Assembly (NCBI GenBank): GCA_019916065.1
Contig: CM034236.1
Location: 10,897,334 to 10,961,333, forward strand
Source: Vitellaria paradoxa
Lineage: Eukaryota > Streptophyta > Magnoliopsida > Ericales > Sapotaceae
Direction: 5' to 3'
Length of the DNA stretch: 64,000 nucleotides
Numbering within the stretch: position 1 is the first letter of the stretch; every line of letters starts with the position of its first letter. This document shows, piece by piece, positions 12,366 to 23,750 of the stretch. The notes under the pieces were generated by a model. It saw only the letters and a program-made list of their open reading frames with translations, was not told the origin of the DNA and ran no database searches. Made by a program: the position numbers and the translations under genes.

Positions 12366-13384
12366 TCGACTATAATTGTTCTCTAGTTTTCAAGATTACG
12401 AGTGAGTTATCGTAAGATACAAACCAAGGTTCTATATTTAGTATTTTTATATAAAATAGAATTATAAATATTTTTTAAATATTTATATATATAAATATTT
12501 TTTAGTAGTCTATGAAAACACTCTTGATCTCATGTTTTTGAATAGATAACACCCTCCCTTTCACTCTCGCTCAATTTTTTTAATTATGTGACCTAAATGA
12601 TAATCATAGTAAATGGGGTTAGCTATTTTGTTAGTAGTGTTAAGATCATCTATATGTAGGAGAGGGGAGATGGCCTCAAAGTACCAGGATAACCAACCTG
12701 TTAAGAAAAAAATTTTCTTAAAACATGTGTTAATGTATTTTTTTTTTCTAAAAATATTACATTCAAAGCAACGATCCTAAGAGAGAGAACTGCCCTCCAA
12801 TCAAGGACACCATTATTTTCAGGGGCGGTAATGTCTTTTCACAATTTCCCTTGGTGAGGAGCCCGAGCCAAGACTGCCAAACCTTCAAAAGGGTCCATTT
12901 TTGGGCCCCTATCCTAACCCATTGGAAGCCCACAAAATTGATGATTAAGGATGATGATGCCCGTCACAAAATTAAAGACACAAAGAATTTGTCTGTTCAT
13001 AAAGGCAATTAAAGTTTTTTCATTTTTTTGGATAACAATTAAAGTTTTTTTTTTCTTTTACCAGCCAATTAAAGTGATTTCACTTTTAGACAAGCAAAAA
13101 AATACTTTTACAAGATGGATATTCAGAATTTAGGGGGTAAATGAACGATAGTAAGTTGGTTTATAGAGTATTTGAATTAGAATTGTTAAGTTTGACGAAC
13201 TTGAAAATAATTTAGACTTCGTCTGTTAATTTTTTGAGTTAAATTCAAGCGATCCCTAATTGAGTTGAGATTAAATAGTTTGGTATTTTACACTATGTTT
13301 ACCAAATTTTTGGTTTATCAAACTGAACTCTAATTGCATTCAATAATATACCAAGTTTAAAAGGGTGATTTAATTTTAATATAT
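12366..13384. other. Intergenic DNA, no recognisable feature
   Basis: Contains a short three-fold AATTAAAGTTTTTTC motif at 13007-13075 and otherwise nothing supported. Confidence 0.4.
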
Positions 13385-13711
13385 GGTGTCATTTGGTTTG
13401 TTTTTCTATTTTCTGTTTTTATTTTCTATTTTCTATTTTGAGTTCTTTTTTTATTTTTACTTTTGAAAATAAAAAAATAGCTCAAAACTCATTTGGTTAT
13501 GTGAGTTTTTAAATTTTATTTTAGAAAACAGAAAATGAGTTTACACATAAAATAAAAAATGATAAAAAATTATTTTGAGAATTTTTAACTTAAAATAAGA
13601 AAATTTTCGAAATAAAGAAAATAGAGTATTTTCTGTTTTCTCGTTTTGAGATTTTTAACACGTAAAAGAAAAATAAAAAATAAAAAACAAAAATATAAAT
13701 CAAACGCCATC
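13385..13711 (+). mobile_element. Foldback MITE, family A
   Basis: The left end TGGTGTCATTTGGTTTGTTT and right end AAATCAAACGCCATC are inverted repeats. The halves fold on each other through TTTCTATTTTCTG and CAGAAAATGAG-type blocks. No coding content. Confidence 0.65.
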
Positions 13712-14436
13712 TAATATTTCGAGTTAAGTCGAAACGAATATGACCAAATCAACTTGTGTTAGATTAGAACAATTTTATTTATTTTTTTAGCCGTATTTTG
13801 GGTTGGCCGCATTCTCTATCTTGTCTTTATAGCTTATATAGCAAACTCATGGTTCAGGAATTGATCAGACAAAAATTAATTAACGTCGCTTAATTTTGTG
13901 AAATAACATCAAAATTGCTGGCACAATTTGATCCGTCAAATGTTATGACGCATGTATACAGCATTAATATACTCATACACGTGTATATAGAGTTATATAT
14001 ATAGTTATACAACTCATTTCGTAAATACGTGCTCAATATAATGCATAGATAACATTTCAAAGAGGAACCATTGAACGCAACGCAACGTGAGCACAAAGAG
14101 ATTGTATTTTTTTTTTATTTGAATATATATAATATAAAATAAGGATTGCTTGTGCCGGATGATCCGCAATCATATGAATGACTATCACTGCTATTTATTT
14201 TATAAAATTCGCAGTGCAACCTATTAATTAATGATCACACGGTTAACCATTCAAAATATTCGGATAGAGGAACATGAATGAGATTTTAAGTACTATATAA
14301 TAATATAATATATATATATATATGTATGTATGTATACACGCGGTTCCGTGGATCATGTGCTCTTTCCCGAGTTTATGGCAATTAAAGTTGACTTTAAGAT
14401 TGGAGTTGATTGCAAATGGAGTTCAGAGAGAGAGAT

Positions 14437-14475
<39 letters not shown>

Positions 14476-14978
14476 CCATGTGTTGAGGTGTTTTACGTGT
14501 GTTGAGGTGTTTTATAGTTTACAAAGAAATTCAGCTGAAATAATTGACATCAAGAAAATAGCAAAATTAGCATTCAGAATAGAGATTTCTGAGAAAGAGA
14601 GAGAAAGAGAGAGACAGAGAGACAAAGAGGGAAGAGTTGGAGCTTGCTTTCGATGGTATTAAGAACAACCAAGGAATGTACGTACATATCTCATGGAAGC
14701 AACATAGATTTCCCCTGTTCCAAGTCCCAAAAATTATCCTGTAACATCAGCAAGTGGTGGGACCTGCCCTGAAATCCAGTAACCCAGAAAAGCTGCACAA
14801 GCAATCAAGCTTTTTTTTTGCCCCTGAGTTCTACTGGCTTGTTTGTCTGTTCAAGAATTCAAATTGAGGAGATGCTACTAATTGTCTAATCTTGGCCATC
14901 CATGCATGTGAGATTCATTAGGAAACCCACGTACATGGATAATCGAGATTGAATAATCACAAGTGTCGCAATATTTTC
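13712..14978. other. Intergenic DNA with (GA)n microsatellites
   Basis: GAGA runs lie at 14426-14475 and 14590-14625, and a TA run at 14309-14322. The open frame across them (14330-14662) is a by-product of the GA repeats. Nothing else is supported. Confidence 0.5.
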
Positions 14979-15350
14979 CATACAAAATAAATAATTCATC
15001 AACTGATAAAATCTTTCACCTAAGTTCTTATTTACATGAAACTCACCACATGAATGGTTAAGAGTAAACCATCGGATCCCACAGTATTTTTAGTTCAAAC
15101 TAGATAAATTAATTGATAAAACTCTATAACTTGAATTCTAATAATGTGAGACTCACATACACAAATGGTCGAGAATGGACAATTGTGTTCCGTAACATTT
15201 TCCATTCAAATTAGATAATCCATCAATTCACAAAATCCATCACCTAATATACCATGCGAGACCCACATTATGTGAACAACTGCTTGTAATATCTTCTATT
15301 CAAATTAGATAATTTATTAATATAGAGAATTCTTCACTTATATTCTTATC
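14979..15350 (+). repeat. Degenerate tandem repeat, about 110-bp unit, four copies
   Basis: TTCAAATTAGATAATCCATC-like starts followed by a TTCACCTAA block, GTGAGACTCACAT and GGTCGAGAATGGACAATTG recur near 14979, 15095, 15201 and 15297. Copies are about two-thirds alike. Confidence 0.6.
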
Positions 15351-15736
15351 TGAAGGTAAACGCACATATTGACTTTTTTATACTGTAATTTAAGTAGTCC
15401 GGTTCAATTTTTTTTAAGTTCAAAAATTATTTTTTTTTTTCAAATTCAGACCCTATAAATTCTTATAATATAGTTCATTTTAATTTAAAATTTTTTTTAT
15501 CTTAAATTTTTTGTAACTCAACTTATTTTATCTTTAAATACTTTATTCAGGCCGGTGAATTTCAAATTGTGATTCCACCTCTATGCTTACCGTGTTTGAT
15601 GCCGGTCAATTACAACCATTAGTATACGTGAATTCCACAAATTAACAGTCAAGATGTACAGATGCGACTGACAGCAGGGATCTCTCCTTGTCATCCCAGA
15701 AAAGAAGGAACAAGCTAAGGACAAGTTGGTAAATGA

Positions 15737-16020
15737 AAATGCAGTCCTAATCCAAGAGTGGATGAACATTGAAAGCACACGAATTCCTAACCTCAGATTA
15801 AACAAGCCCATCAGATTACTATATAGAAGTACAAACTTCAAGCAAGCATCTTTAGGTTAGTACAAAACTATGGATTAAATGCAGTCCTAATCCAAGCAAG
15901 AGCCGATGAACATTGAAAGCAAACAAATTCCTAACCTCAGAATAAACAAGTCCATCAGATTGCCATATAGAAGTACAAACTTCAAGCAAGCATCTTTAGG
16001 TTAGTACAAAACTATGGATT
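15737..16020 (+). repeat. Tandem duplication of about 142 bp
   Basis: Copy one is 15737-15876 and copy two is 15877-16020. Both run from AAATGCAGTCCTAATCCAAG to TTAGTACAAAACTATGGATT with few differences. Confidence 0.9.
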
Positions 16021-16440
16021 AAACGGTTGGTGCGGAGTAAATTATTGCCTAATCTATGAGCAAGTACAGGAGAGAACACGAGTAATCAGTGGAGACAATG
16101 ACATTTAAGGTGGGTTCGGCTTTGTCGTGAGATTTGGTATTTTGGAATAAGGTGGTTGGAATCATAACCGAATTTCTCACTGGTTTAGTTGGGTTGTTGG
16201 GAAAAAAATGATGAAGAGGGGGGAAGAAATCATACAACTCGCAACCACTTTCTAGGCAACCAAACAGAGAAGAAGGTTTTCTGTTGTCACGTAGCAAGCG
16301 TATCTTGGTTTGGTTCCGCATTTTCATGTTGTGTAGTGTTTTACTACAAATATGATTTTAATAGAAATAGGATAACACCTCCCAAATTGACGCAACCGAA
16401 AAAAATAAATCCTAATTTTTCAGATGAAAATTAAAGAAAG
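16021..16440. other. Low-copy stretch with unrecognised open frames
   Basis: Less AT-biased than its surroundings. Overlapping open frames occur on both strands (minus 16049-16327, plus 16189-16434), but neither shows a family motif. It could be an old gene fragment or a MITE with GGTTGGAATC and TTGGTTTGG-type ends. I cannot decide. Confidence 0.25.
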
Positions 16441-17899
16441 AATTTTTAAGAAGTCTGTATTCAATTAATAATAGAAAAACTGTTGAAATTTTACAAAAAC
16501 AGAAGTTTTTAAGTTCAGAAACAATCTTAACTGAGTAAACTCGAATTGTCACGTCACAAGCCTCTAAAAAATATTTCTGAAAAGGTATTATGAATCCTGT
16601 AACTATTTACGGATAAAAAATTATGCCAAAAATAATATTTACTAAAAAAATCATAAACTTATTAATTTTTACAATTCTTTTTATGCTTTTAACGGTTCAA
16701 CTAATCCAAGAAATCATTTATCGTCGTGTACACATTACAGACATATCAGGGAGACACTCTGAAACATGATTTCACAGCCTATTATTCCATCGCTGTTTTT
16801 AATAAAGTCTCTCTTTTTCTCTCCCTCTACAATATATATATATATTGCATGTATGTGTGTATGCAAGCAGGAGATTCCATTTGGAGGGGAATCACTCCTG
16901 GATGAGGATTTATTTTTTTTCCATGGATAAAATTGCAACAAAACTGTGTACGTAAAGGATCCTGATCACCCTCCTACATGAAAGATCAATTCATTTAGCT
17001 ATATATTTGTCTAAGACAATACTTTCAGATAGCAAAGAGTCTCTCTTTCCTTTCCTACTGTCCAAATCACTAATAAATCCAAACAGACTGTAATAGAAAC
17101 ATTCCTATAACTAAAGATTTTTTTTTTTTTATTGGAGACATGATTTCGGAGTCTAGCATATTGGGACAAGTAGGCCTCAGAGAAATTGAATTTGTCCATG
17201 GGCTTTTCCTTTCCTTCTGTCCACCACCATGTAAGATTGCTAACAAAATGAGCCGATCCGGGTCGAATATAAGATTATTTAAATTTAGTTTAAAAACTTT
17301 ATCGAGGTCAAACTTAGCTCATAAACTTTCATAAGGAACTGATTTTAAATCAACTTTTAAAAAATCAAACACAAATCGAACTCAAACTGCTTGATTTGCT
17401 TAACATGCAATTCCACCACCATATGGGCTCTCAATCCTATTGTTGGGTTAAGCCCACAAATTGTTACAGAATATTACTAGGCCAGCAGTAGGGATGACCC
17501 ATCAAAAACAACCTTATAATTCTAGGTAGACTTGTAAGCTAAACTCCAAAAACATTATAAAAGTTTGCTCTTGTTCCACAATTATGTTTTGAGTGAGTGT
17601 TTTGAGTTTTTACAAGCTCAGCAATGGGGAAAAAATATTATGGAGTTTGCTCTTGGTCCAAATATCCTCTCCACACTTCCAATATAAAATTGTATACATC
17701 TAACGTTTTCAAACTCCAAATAAGATTAAAATATCAACAATAAAACTAAGTAGCGCCAACTAGAGCGAAAACAAAAATTAAAATAATTTTCATAAAATAT
17801 TATGAGAACGGAAGCACCTCTAAAACATATGTATGAATGTTATAAATATATATAAGTTTTAATTTTATTTTTTATACATTAATTTGTTGAAAAACTTAT

Positions 17900-17948
<49 letters not shown>

Positions 17949-18305
17949 ATATATATAAGTTAAAGGAATAAGAATGTTTTAGAAATAAATCAAAATAAAT
18001 AGTTAATAAGTAACAGATCAATTAACTTGTTACATTTTATTGATAAAGTTGTTAAGTTTGAAATTTGTTATTAATTATTATTGATCTTTTTGTAGCTCAT
18101 GTTAACAATTTGATGCATTAAATAATTATGATACTATAATACTAGTATTTAAAAAATTAAAGAGGTGATTTTTCTTCAAATTCAAAATATGACCAAATGA
18201 CTTTTGACCAAAGTTCGTGCTAAATTTGGGAATTGAAAATTTTAAAACGTGATTCACCACCTCACTTAAAAAGAGGATTAGGTTATTTAGCCATATAATT
18301 GTTCT
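16441..18305. other. Intergenic DNA with a long (TA)n microsatellite
   Basis: A TA run of about 55 bases lies at 17903-17957. The stretch 17240-17400 resembles hAT-type MITE interiors (GATCCGGGTCGAATATAAG and ATCGAACTCAAACTGC) but has no clear ends. Confidence 0.4.
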
Positions 18306-18309
18306 TTGA

Positions 18310-18421
18310 CGTTCTCTCCCTTCAACACTTGCCATTTGATCAAAAGTCAAATATCAAAAGTCAAGGCACATTCTCTCCCTTCAACACTTACCATTAAAAG
18401 TCAAAGATCAAAAGTCAAGGT
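18310..18421 (+). repeat. Short tandem duplication, about 58 bp
   Basis: TTCTCTCCCTTCAACACTTG followed by ATCAAAAGTCAA is repeated as TTCTCTCCCTTCAACACTTA with ATCAAAAGTCAAGG. Confidence 0.7.
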
Positions 18422-18426
18422 TATTT

Positions 18427-19240
18427 AGAAGCCATTTGAAAATATTTATGTTTAATTATTTCTATTTTTTATTTTTTATGTTTAGTTGTCATTTTTTTCC
18501 TCTAAATAAAAGCAAAAAACATGTTTGGTAATACAATTTCATTTATAGTAATTAATTTTTGTTTTGATGAAATATTTAATTTTATTAATTTTTTTAATAA
18601 AATTAGTTAAATTTAATAAAATGTACTTCATATTAATTTAATTAATTAATTTAATGAATATTTTTAAATGAATTAATTCAATGTTATAAAATATTTATTT
18701 TTAATGATAATTAATTTTAATAAAGATATTAATAAATAACATAATTTAATAATAAAATAAATATTTTAATATGTAATTATTATCAACTAAAAAGTAATTT
18801 TAGTTTAATAAAATAAATCAATTTAATAATAAAATATTATTTGAATTATAATTAATTTATATTTAATGAACAAATATTCTTACATGTAATTATTATCTAT
18901 TAACAAATAATTTTATTTTCATAAAATAAAGCATTTCAATCATAAATTATTTTTTAATTTTAATAAACAAATCATTATAAAAATATATTATTGTTTATTA
19001 GAATAATTTTAGTTTAATAAAATATTCAAATAAAATAATTCATTTTAACATGACATAAAAAAAATATAAAATATTTATAAAAGAAAAAAAAATAAAGTGA
19101 AAAACATAAAATATTTATAAAAGAAAAAACAAGAGTAAAAATATAATTTTTCTGTTCACAATTTTTTGTTTAAAATTTCATTTATGACAACAAAAAGTAA
19201 GAACAAATTTACCAAAAGCATTTTTACTAGCTATTTTTAA
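18427..19240 (+). mobile_element. AT-rich foldback-like element
   Basis: The core consists of TTTAATAAAATAAATCAATT-type sequence as in the elements at 5.6 and 10.7 kb. The ends carry a GCCATTTGAAAAT / ACCAAAAGCATTTTT-like inverted pair. No coding content. Confidence 0.3.
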
Positions 19241-19247
19241 AAATTTA

Positions 19248-19577
19248 GGTAGCATTTAGTTTATTTTTCTATATTTTATTTTTTGTTTTTGTTTTATGTA
19301 TTAAAAATATCAAAACGAAAAAATAGAAAATACTTTATTTTCTTTGTTTTGATATTTTTCTCTTTTTTTTTGTTAAAAACTCTCAAAACGATTTTTTGTT
19401 ATTTTTCATTTCATATGTAAACTCATTTTCTGTTTCGAAAATAAATTTTGAAAATACAAGTAACCAAATGAGTTTTGAGTTGTTTTTCTTGTTTTCAAAA
19501 GTTTAAAATAAAAATGAGTTTAAAACAAAAAATAAAAATAAAAAAAAACAAAATAAAAAAAAAAAACAAATGACACT
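19248..19577 (+). mobile_element. Foldback MITE, family A
   Basis: Starts GGTAGCATTTAGTTTATTTT and ends AAAAACAAATGACAC. Shared internal blocks are TATGTAAACTCATTTTCTG and CAAGTAACCAAATGAGTTTT. Confidence 0.65.
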
Positions 19578-19738
19578 TTATTAAACATAAACATCACCAA
19601 ACCAACTTTAGCATCTGTGATTCTATAGGACTGTTCTCTGTATATGTCTTATTTTATTCTATGTAGGTAGTGTTTGGAGTGATTAAAAAAATGTGATTTT
19701 GGATAAATTATGATATTTGATAATTTTTTTTTAAATCA

Positions 19739-20265
19739 TGTTTTTTGAAAATAAACAGTGATAAACCGTTAAAACGGTTTTCCCGAATCTGTTCTAGCCG
19801 ATTCAAAAAATTTCTACACCCCTAACATCTCTATCTCTCTTTTTCTTTCTCCAGATTGTATTTTTTAGAAATGAATAATGATAAACTGTTAGAATAGTTT
19901 TCCTAAACCCGTTCTAACGGATTTAAAAAATCTCTACACCTCTAATAACCTCTCTCTCTCTCCAAAACGTGTTTTTTTAGATGAACAGTGGTAAATCGTT
20001 AGACTGGTTTTTTCAAATCCGTTCTAACAGATTCAAAGAATCTCTGCACTCCTAATATCTCTCTCCCTCCCCCCAAATCATGTTTTTTGAGATGAACAGT
20101 AGTAAGCTATTAGAACGGTTTTTCCAAATTCATTCTAATGGATTCAAAAAATCTCTGCACCCCTAATATATATATATCTCCCTAAATTGCGCTTTTTAGA
20201 AATAAACAGTAGTAAATCGTTAGAACGATTTTTCAAATTCATTCTAACGGATTCAACAAATTACG
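19739..20265 (+). repeat. Five-copy minisatellite (109-119 bp) with an embedded hairpin
   Basis: Units start near 19739, 19858, 19968, 20080 and 20189. Each has GATGAACAGTAGTAA, then CCGTTAGAACGG-like and CCGTTCTAACGG-like arms about 15 bases apart, which are inverted repeats. Each of the first four then has GATTCAAAAAATCTCTGCAC and a CT-rich tail; the fifth stops at the arms. Unit differences at single bases often leave the paired arm unchanged. Confidence 0.85.
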
Positions 20266-20524
20266 TGGGCCCTGCCCACAATATGACTCGTTTGAAAGCT
20301 TTCGACACGGAAAATATGATTGTAAAAAAAATTTTTCGCACTTGATTAATAACAGTCCCAATTTTATATTTTTTTAGCGAAATATTGAATTTTTTTTAAA
20401 ATTAGTAAAAGTAAGAATGTATAAATATATAATAGAGAATTTTAATAATTTTTAAAAGTTATTAGAGTTTTATTTTGTTTTAAGTTATTTTTTGGCACAT
20501 CAAACGGTGCCATAATCAGCCGGA

Positions 20525-22800
20525 AGCTTTCAACGTCCAACTTGGGCGGCGTTTTGCCAATTATGCCCCTTATAATTTTGCTTTATTACTATTTTCCCTT
20601 CTATTCTTTTTTCAGTTTTTTTTTTTTTTGTTTTGTAAGAGTATTTATATATCTCTCCGATTTGGGCGACGTTTTTTCAATTATACCCCTATGATTTCAA
20701 TCCATCTTTCAGTAGGTTTTCTTTTTTAGTTTTTTAAGAGTAGTTCTATATCTACTATACATACATATATATATATATATATATATTCTGAATTTGTTTG
20801 GAGTAAGAAAAAGTGAAATAAATTGAGATAAATTAAGAGTTCGTAAAGCTTGCAATAAAAAAAAGTTAATGTGATATAAAGTTAACGGAGATTTATAGAA
20901 TTTTTGGTTATTTTTTAACAAACCAAACGAGGCCTTTATATAATAAGAGGAATTCGAGTTTAAATTATAGCTTTCAATGTCCTTCTTGGGCGGATTTTTT
21001 TCACTTATGCCCTTTATGATTTTCGTATTATTATTTTATCCTTATGTCCTTTTTTTCATTTGTTTTTTTTTTCAAATAACAATAAAGGTTTTTTTGACAC
21101 TTTTTTTCCCATTTGAGCGTCTTTCCATTTAAAATTTATTACTATTTTACTTTTCCGTGTATTTTTTCAATTTTCAAGAGTAACATTAATTTTTTATGTA
21201 TCTATTCTATATAATAAGTCAAAATACACTTTCAACATACATATTTTTATTTTTTATTTTTACCCTTGATTTCTATTTTTTTGTTCTTTAAGCTTGCTAT
21301 GTCCCCCCCCCCTTAATAATAGCCGCAATTCACTTTTTAGCATACATGTTTTTGCGATTTTTTTTTATTTCTTCCTTATTTTATATTTTTTTTGTCCTTC
21401 AAGAACGTACATAGTTCTACCATTTTTTTTTTATTTAGACCTTATTTTATATTTTTTGTCCTTCAATTGTTACTATGTTTTTTTTTTTTTTTAATAATGA
21501 TCTACAATACACTTTCAACGTACACATTTTTACTAATTTTTTTATTATTGCTTTTGTTTTATATTTTTTTTTGTCCTTGTTGCTATTTTTTTTTTTGAAG
21601 TTTTGTTTTTTAAGATAAATTCAAATATTATTTTATTAATTATTTTTTATCTTTTTATTATATGTTATTTCATAATTATTTAATTTTTTTTCTTTCACTC
21701 GCTTCTTTGTGTCTCTCTCCATATGTTTAAAAAAAAAAAAAAAGAAGAGAAAATAATAGGGATTCAATTTTTATTTTTATTTTTTGTTTAGGTTGTATTT
21801 GGATCAAGAATTTTTTGTCAAAAAAAAAAAGTAAAGATTCAAAATTCATTCTATTATTTAGGTTATAATACAAAATGAAGAAAAAAAACTATGAAATTAA
21901 AAAAATTAATTTAATTTAATTAAAAAATTAATATATTAGTAATGCCCTCATCTTATTTTTTTAAATCCGTTCAGGTAAGAGTATATGTTTAAGATTTTAT
22001 GTTTTTTTTTTCATTTTTTTATCTTTTATCTTTTTATTTTTACTTCATTTTTCTTTTTTGCATCAAATTCTTACTCCAAACAGACTTTTTTTTTTTCCTT
22101 TTAGAGTTTTAAATTTTTTCTGAGAAACTCAAATATTTTTTATTTTTTTAATTATTTTATTTCATATTATCTAATTTTTTCCCTCTCACCCATATCTCTC
22201 TCTCTCCATGAAAGAAATGCGTATTAAGAAAAGATACAGATTTAAAGTTTATTCCCTTATCTAGGCTATGATAGAAATAAAAGAAAAAAATCAATAAAAG
22301 TTAAGAAATTAAAGAACTAATATATTGAATTCCTTTCATTTTGTTATAGTTTTTATTCGATTCAGATAAGAATAAAATACTTTTTTATAATTATTTTCTT
22401 TTTATCTTTTTATTATTTTGTTCAACATTTATCAATTTTTCTTCTCTCACGTTCATTTAAGCTATATTTAACTCCATAATTTATCACAAAAAAAAATGGG
22501 ATATATATTTAAATTCTCTCTCTTGTTTAAATTGTGATAAAAAATGCAACTAATTAGTTGATTAAATTAAAAAACTAATACATTGATGAACATTTTTATT
22601 TTTTATATTTTTAAATCTATCCAAATAAGGATGTACATTACTTACCCAAAAAAAAAAAAGGATGTGTATTTAAAATTTTATAATTTTTATTTTTTTTTCT
22701 TTCATTTTTCACTTTCCCTACTAATTTTTTTCTTCAAATATAACTTTAATAAATTTATATATTTTTTTCTTAATAAAGCACGGGCATAATTTTACTACTA
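20525..22800 (+). repeat. T-rich decayed array, over 2 kb
   Basis: CTTTCAACGTCCAACTTGGG with ATTATGCCCCTTATAATTTT (20527) recurs at 20655 and 20970, and weaker CACTTTCAACATACATATTT starts recur at 21225 and 21507. The plus strand has a strong T bias throughout. A GCACGGGCATAATTTTACTA stretch (22778-22797) looks like a degraded Helitron 3' end. A family B MITE is nested at 20797-20940. T-rich open frames here are not genes. Confidence 0.45.
20797..20940 (-). mobile_element. Small MITE, family B (minus orientation)
   Basis: GTTTGGAGTAAGAAAAAGTG at the left and AACAAACCAAACGAGGC at the right. Almost the same layout as 4149-4320. Confidence 0.6.
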
Positions 22801-23539
22801 TATATATATATATATATATCCGTGTGTGTGTGTGTGTGAAAATAAACGAGATGGGAAAACCCAAGTGAAAAAAGAAGTTCCATCAATGCAAAGGCTCTGG
22901 TACAAGTCATCCCAACCCCATTTCTTTAATAAATAATATTTATTTGTCAAAAAATAAGAGGATGTAAACGTAAGTTGCGCGCGGAGGAAAGTTATACTGC
23001 ATGACACCTGAATTTTTATTATTTTTTCAACATATACAAACGCGCACCTACCCACACCCACACAACAACAGTACCAATTCATTGTTGTATAGCACTTTGA
23101 ATATCATTTCAGTAGCTTTCCAGGGCAATTATGTTGATGTGATTTGAGTTCTTCCATCTCAGTCACAGGCATTCATTCATTTCGCAATTCCAAGTTTTCA
23201 CTCTCTGGACCACGCGTAAAGCACATAATAGACTCTTCCTCGCACCACAAACAGGAAACTTCCCTTCCCCACCCGGTTCACATCACCTCATCAAGCAACA
23301 AAGCTACTCATGGGACCTCAACATTTCACAATTGGAATAAAAACGACAACGCAGTGCACAAGACTAATGCATTATAAGGTCTAAGGACACACAAATGTAA
23401 ACCACCTTCCTTCCAAGTTCCACAATAGGAATGCTCCCTAAAAAATGGCTTGCAGGAAGGTTTGTCCAGGTGCAAGAGAAGGGTGAAGGCAAGAGTCAAA
23501 ATGGAGAAGGAATGAATGCATCAACATCAAAGGCTGAGA
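22800..23539. other. Low-copy DNA downstream of GME
   Basis: A (TA)n(GT)n microsatellite lies at 22799-22838. The rest is less AT-biased and may include alternative 3' UTR of GME. Open frames on both strands have no recognisable motif. Confidence 0.35.
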
Positions 23540-23545
23540 TTTATT
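23540..23545 (-). terminator. AATAAA poly(A) signal candidate for GME
   Basis: A perfect AATAAA hexamer on the minus strand lies about 205 bases after the GME stop codon. That is a normal 3' UTR length for a plant gene. No transcript evidence is available. Confidence 0.4.
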
Positions 23546-23750
23546 CTAAAACCAATAAATCATCATACAGCTAAGCCCACTTTCCCAGCAAGAAAATACA
23601 CAAAACAGGGGCATCCCGCCACCTATAATTATAGTTATAGCAGAATGAAGAAACAGCAGATTGACATCTAAAGGATAATTAATTGAAATGCGTAAAATCC
23701 CACTCTAGCAAAATACGGTGGTGCTAATCATAAAACCTGGCCCTCAAACC

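Noticed and set aside
14330..14662. 110-codon plus-strand frame with Arg-Glu runs
   Set aside because: The frame is kept open by GAGA microsatellites, which have no stop in that phase; no flanking gene structure.
16049..16327. 92-codon minus-strand frame (ELYDFFPPLHHFFPNNPTKP)
   Set aside because: Not recognised, overlapped by an open frame on the plus strand, and no promoter or splice signals; possible old fragment only.
21294..21598. Overlapping Phe/Leu-rich frames that look like membrane proteins
   Set aside because: They are translations of T-rich DNA; TTT and TTC codons dominate and there is no start context.
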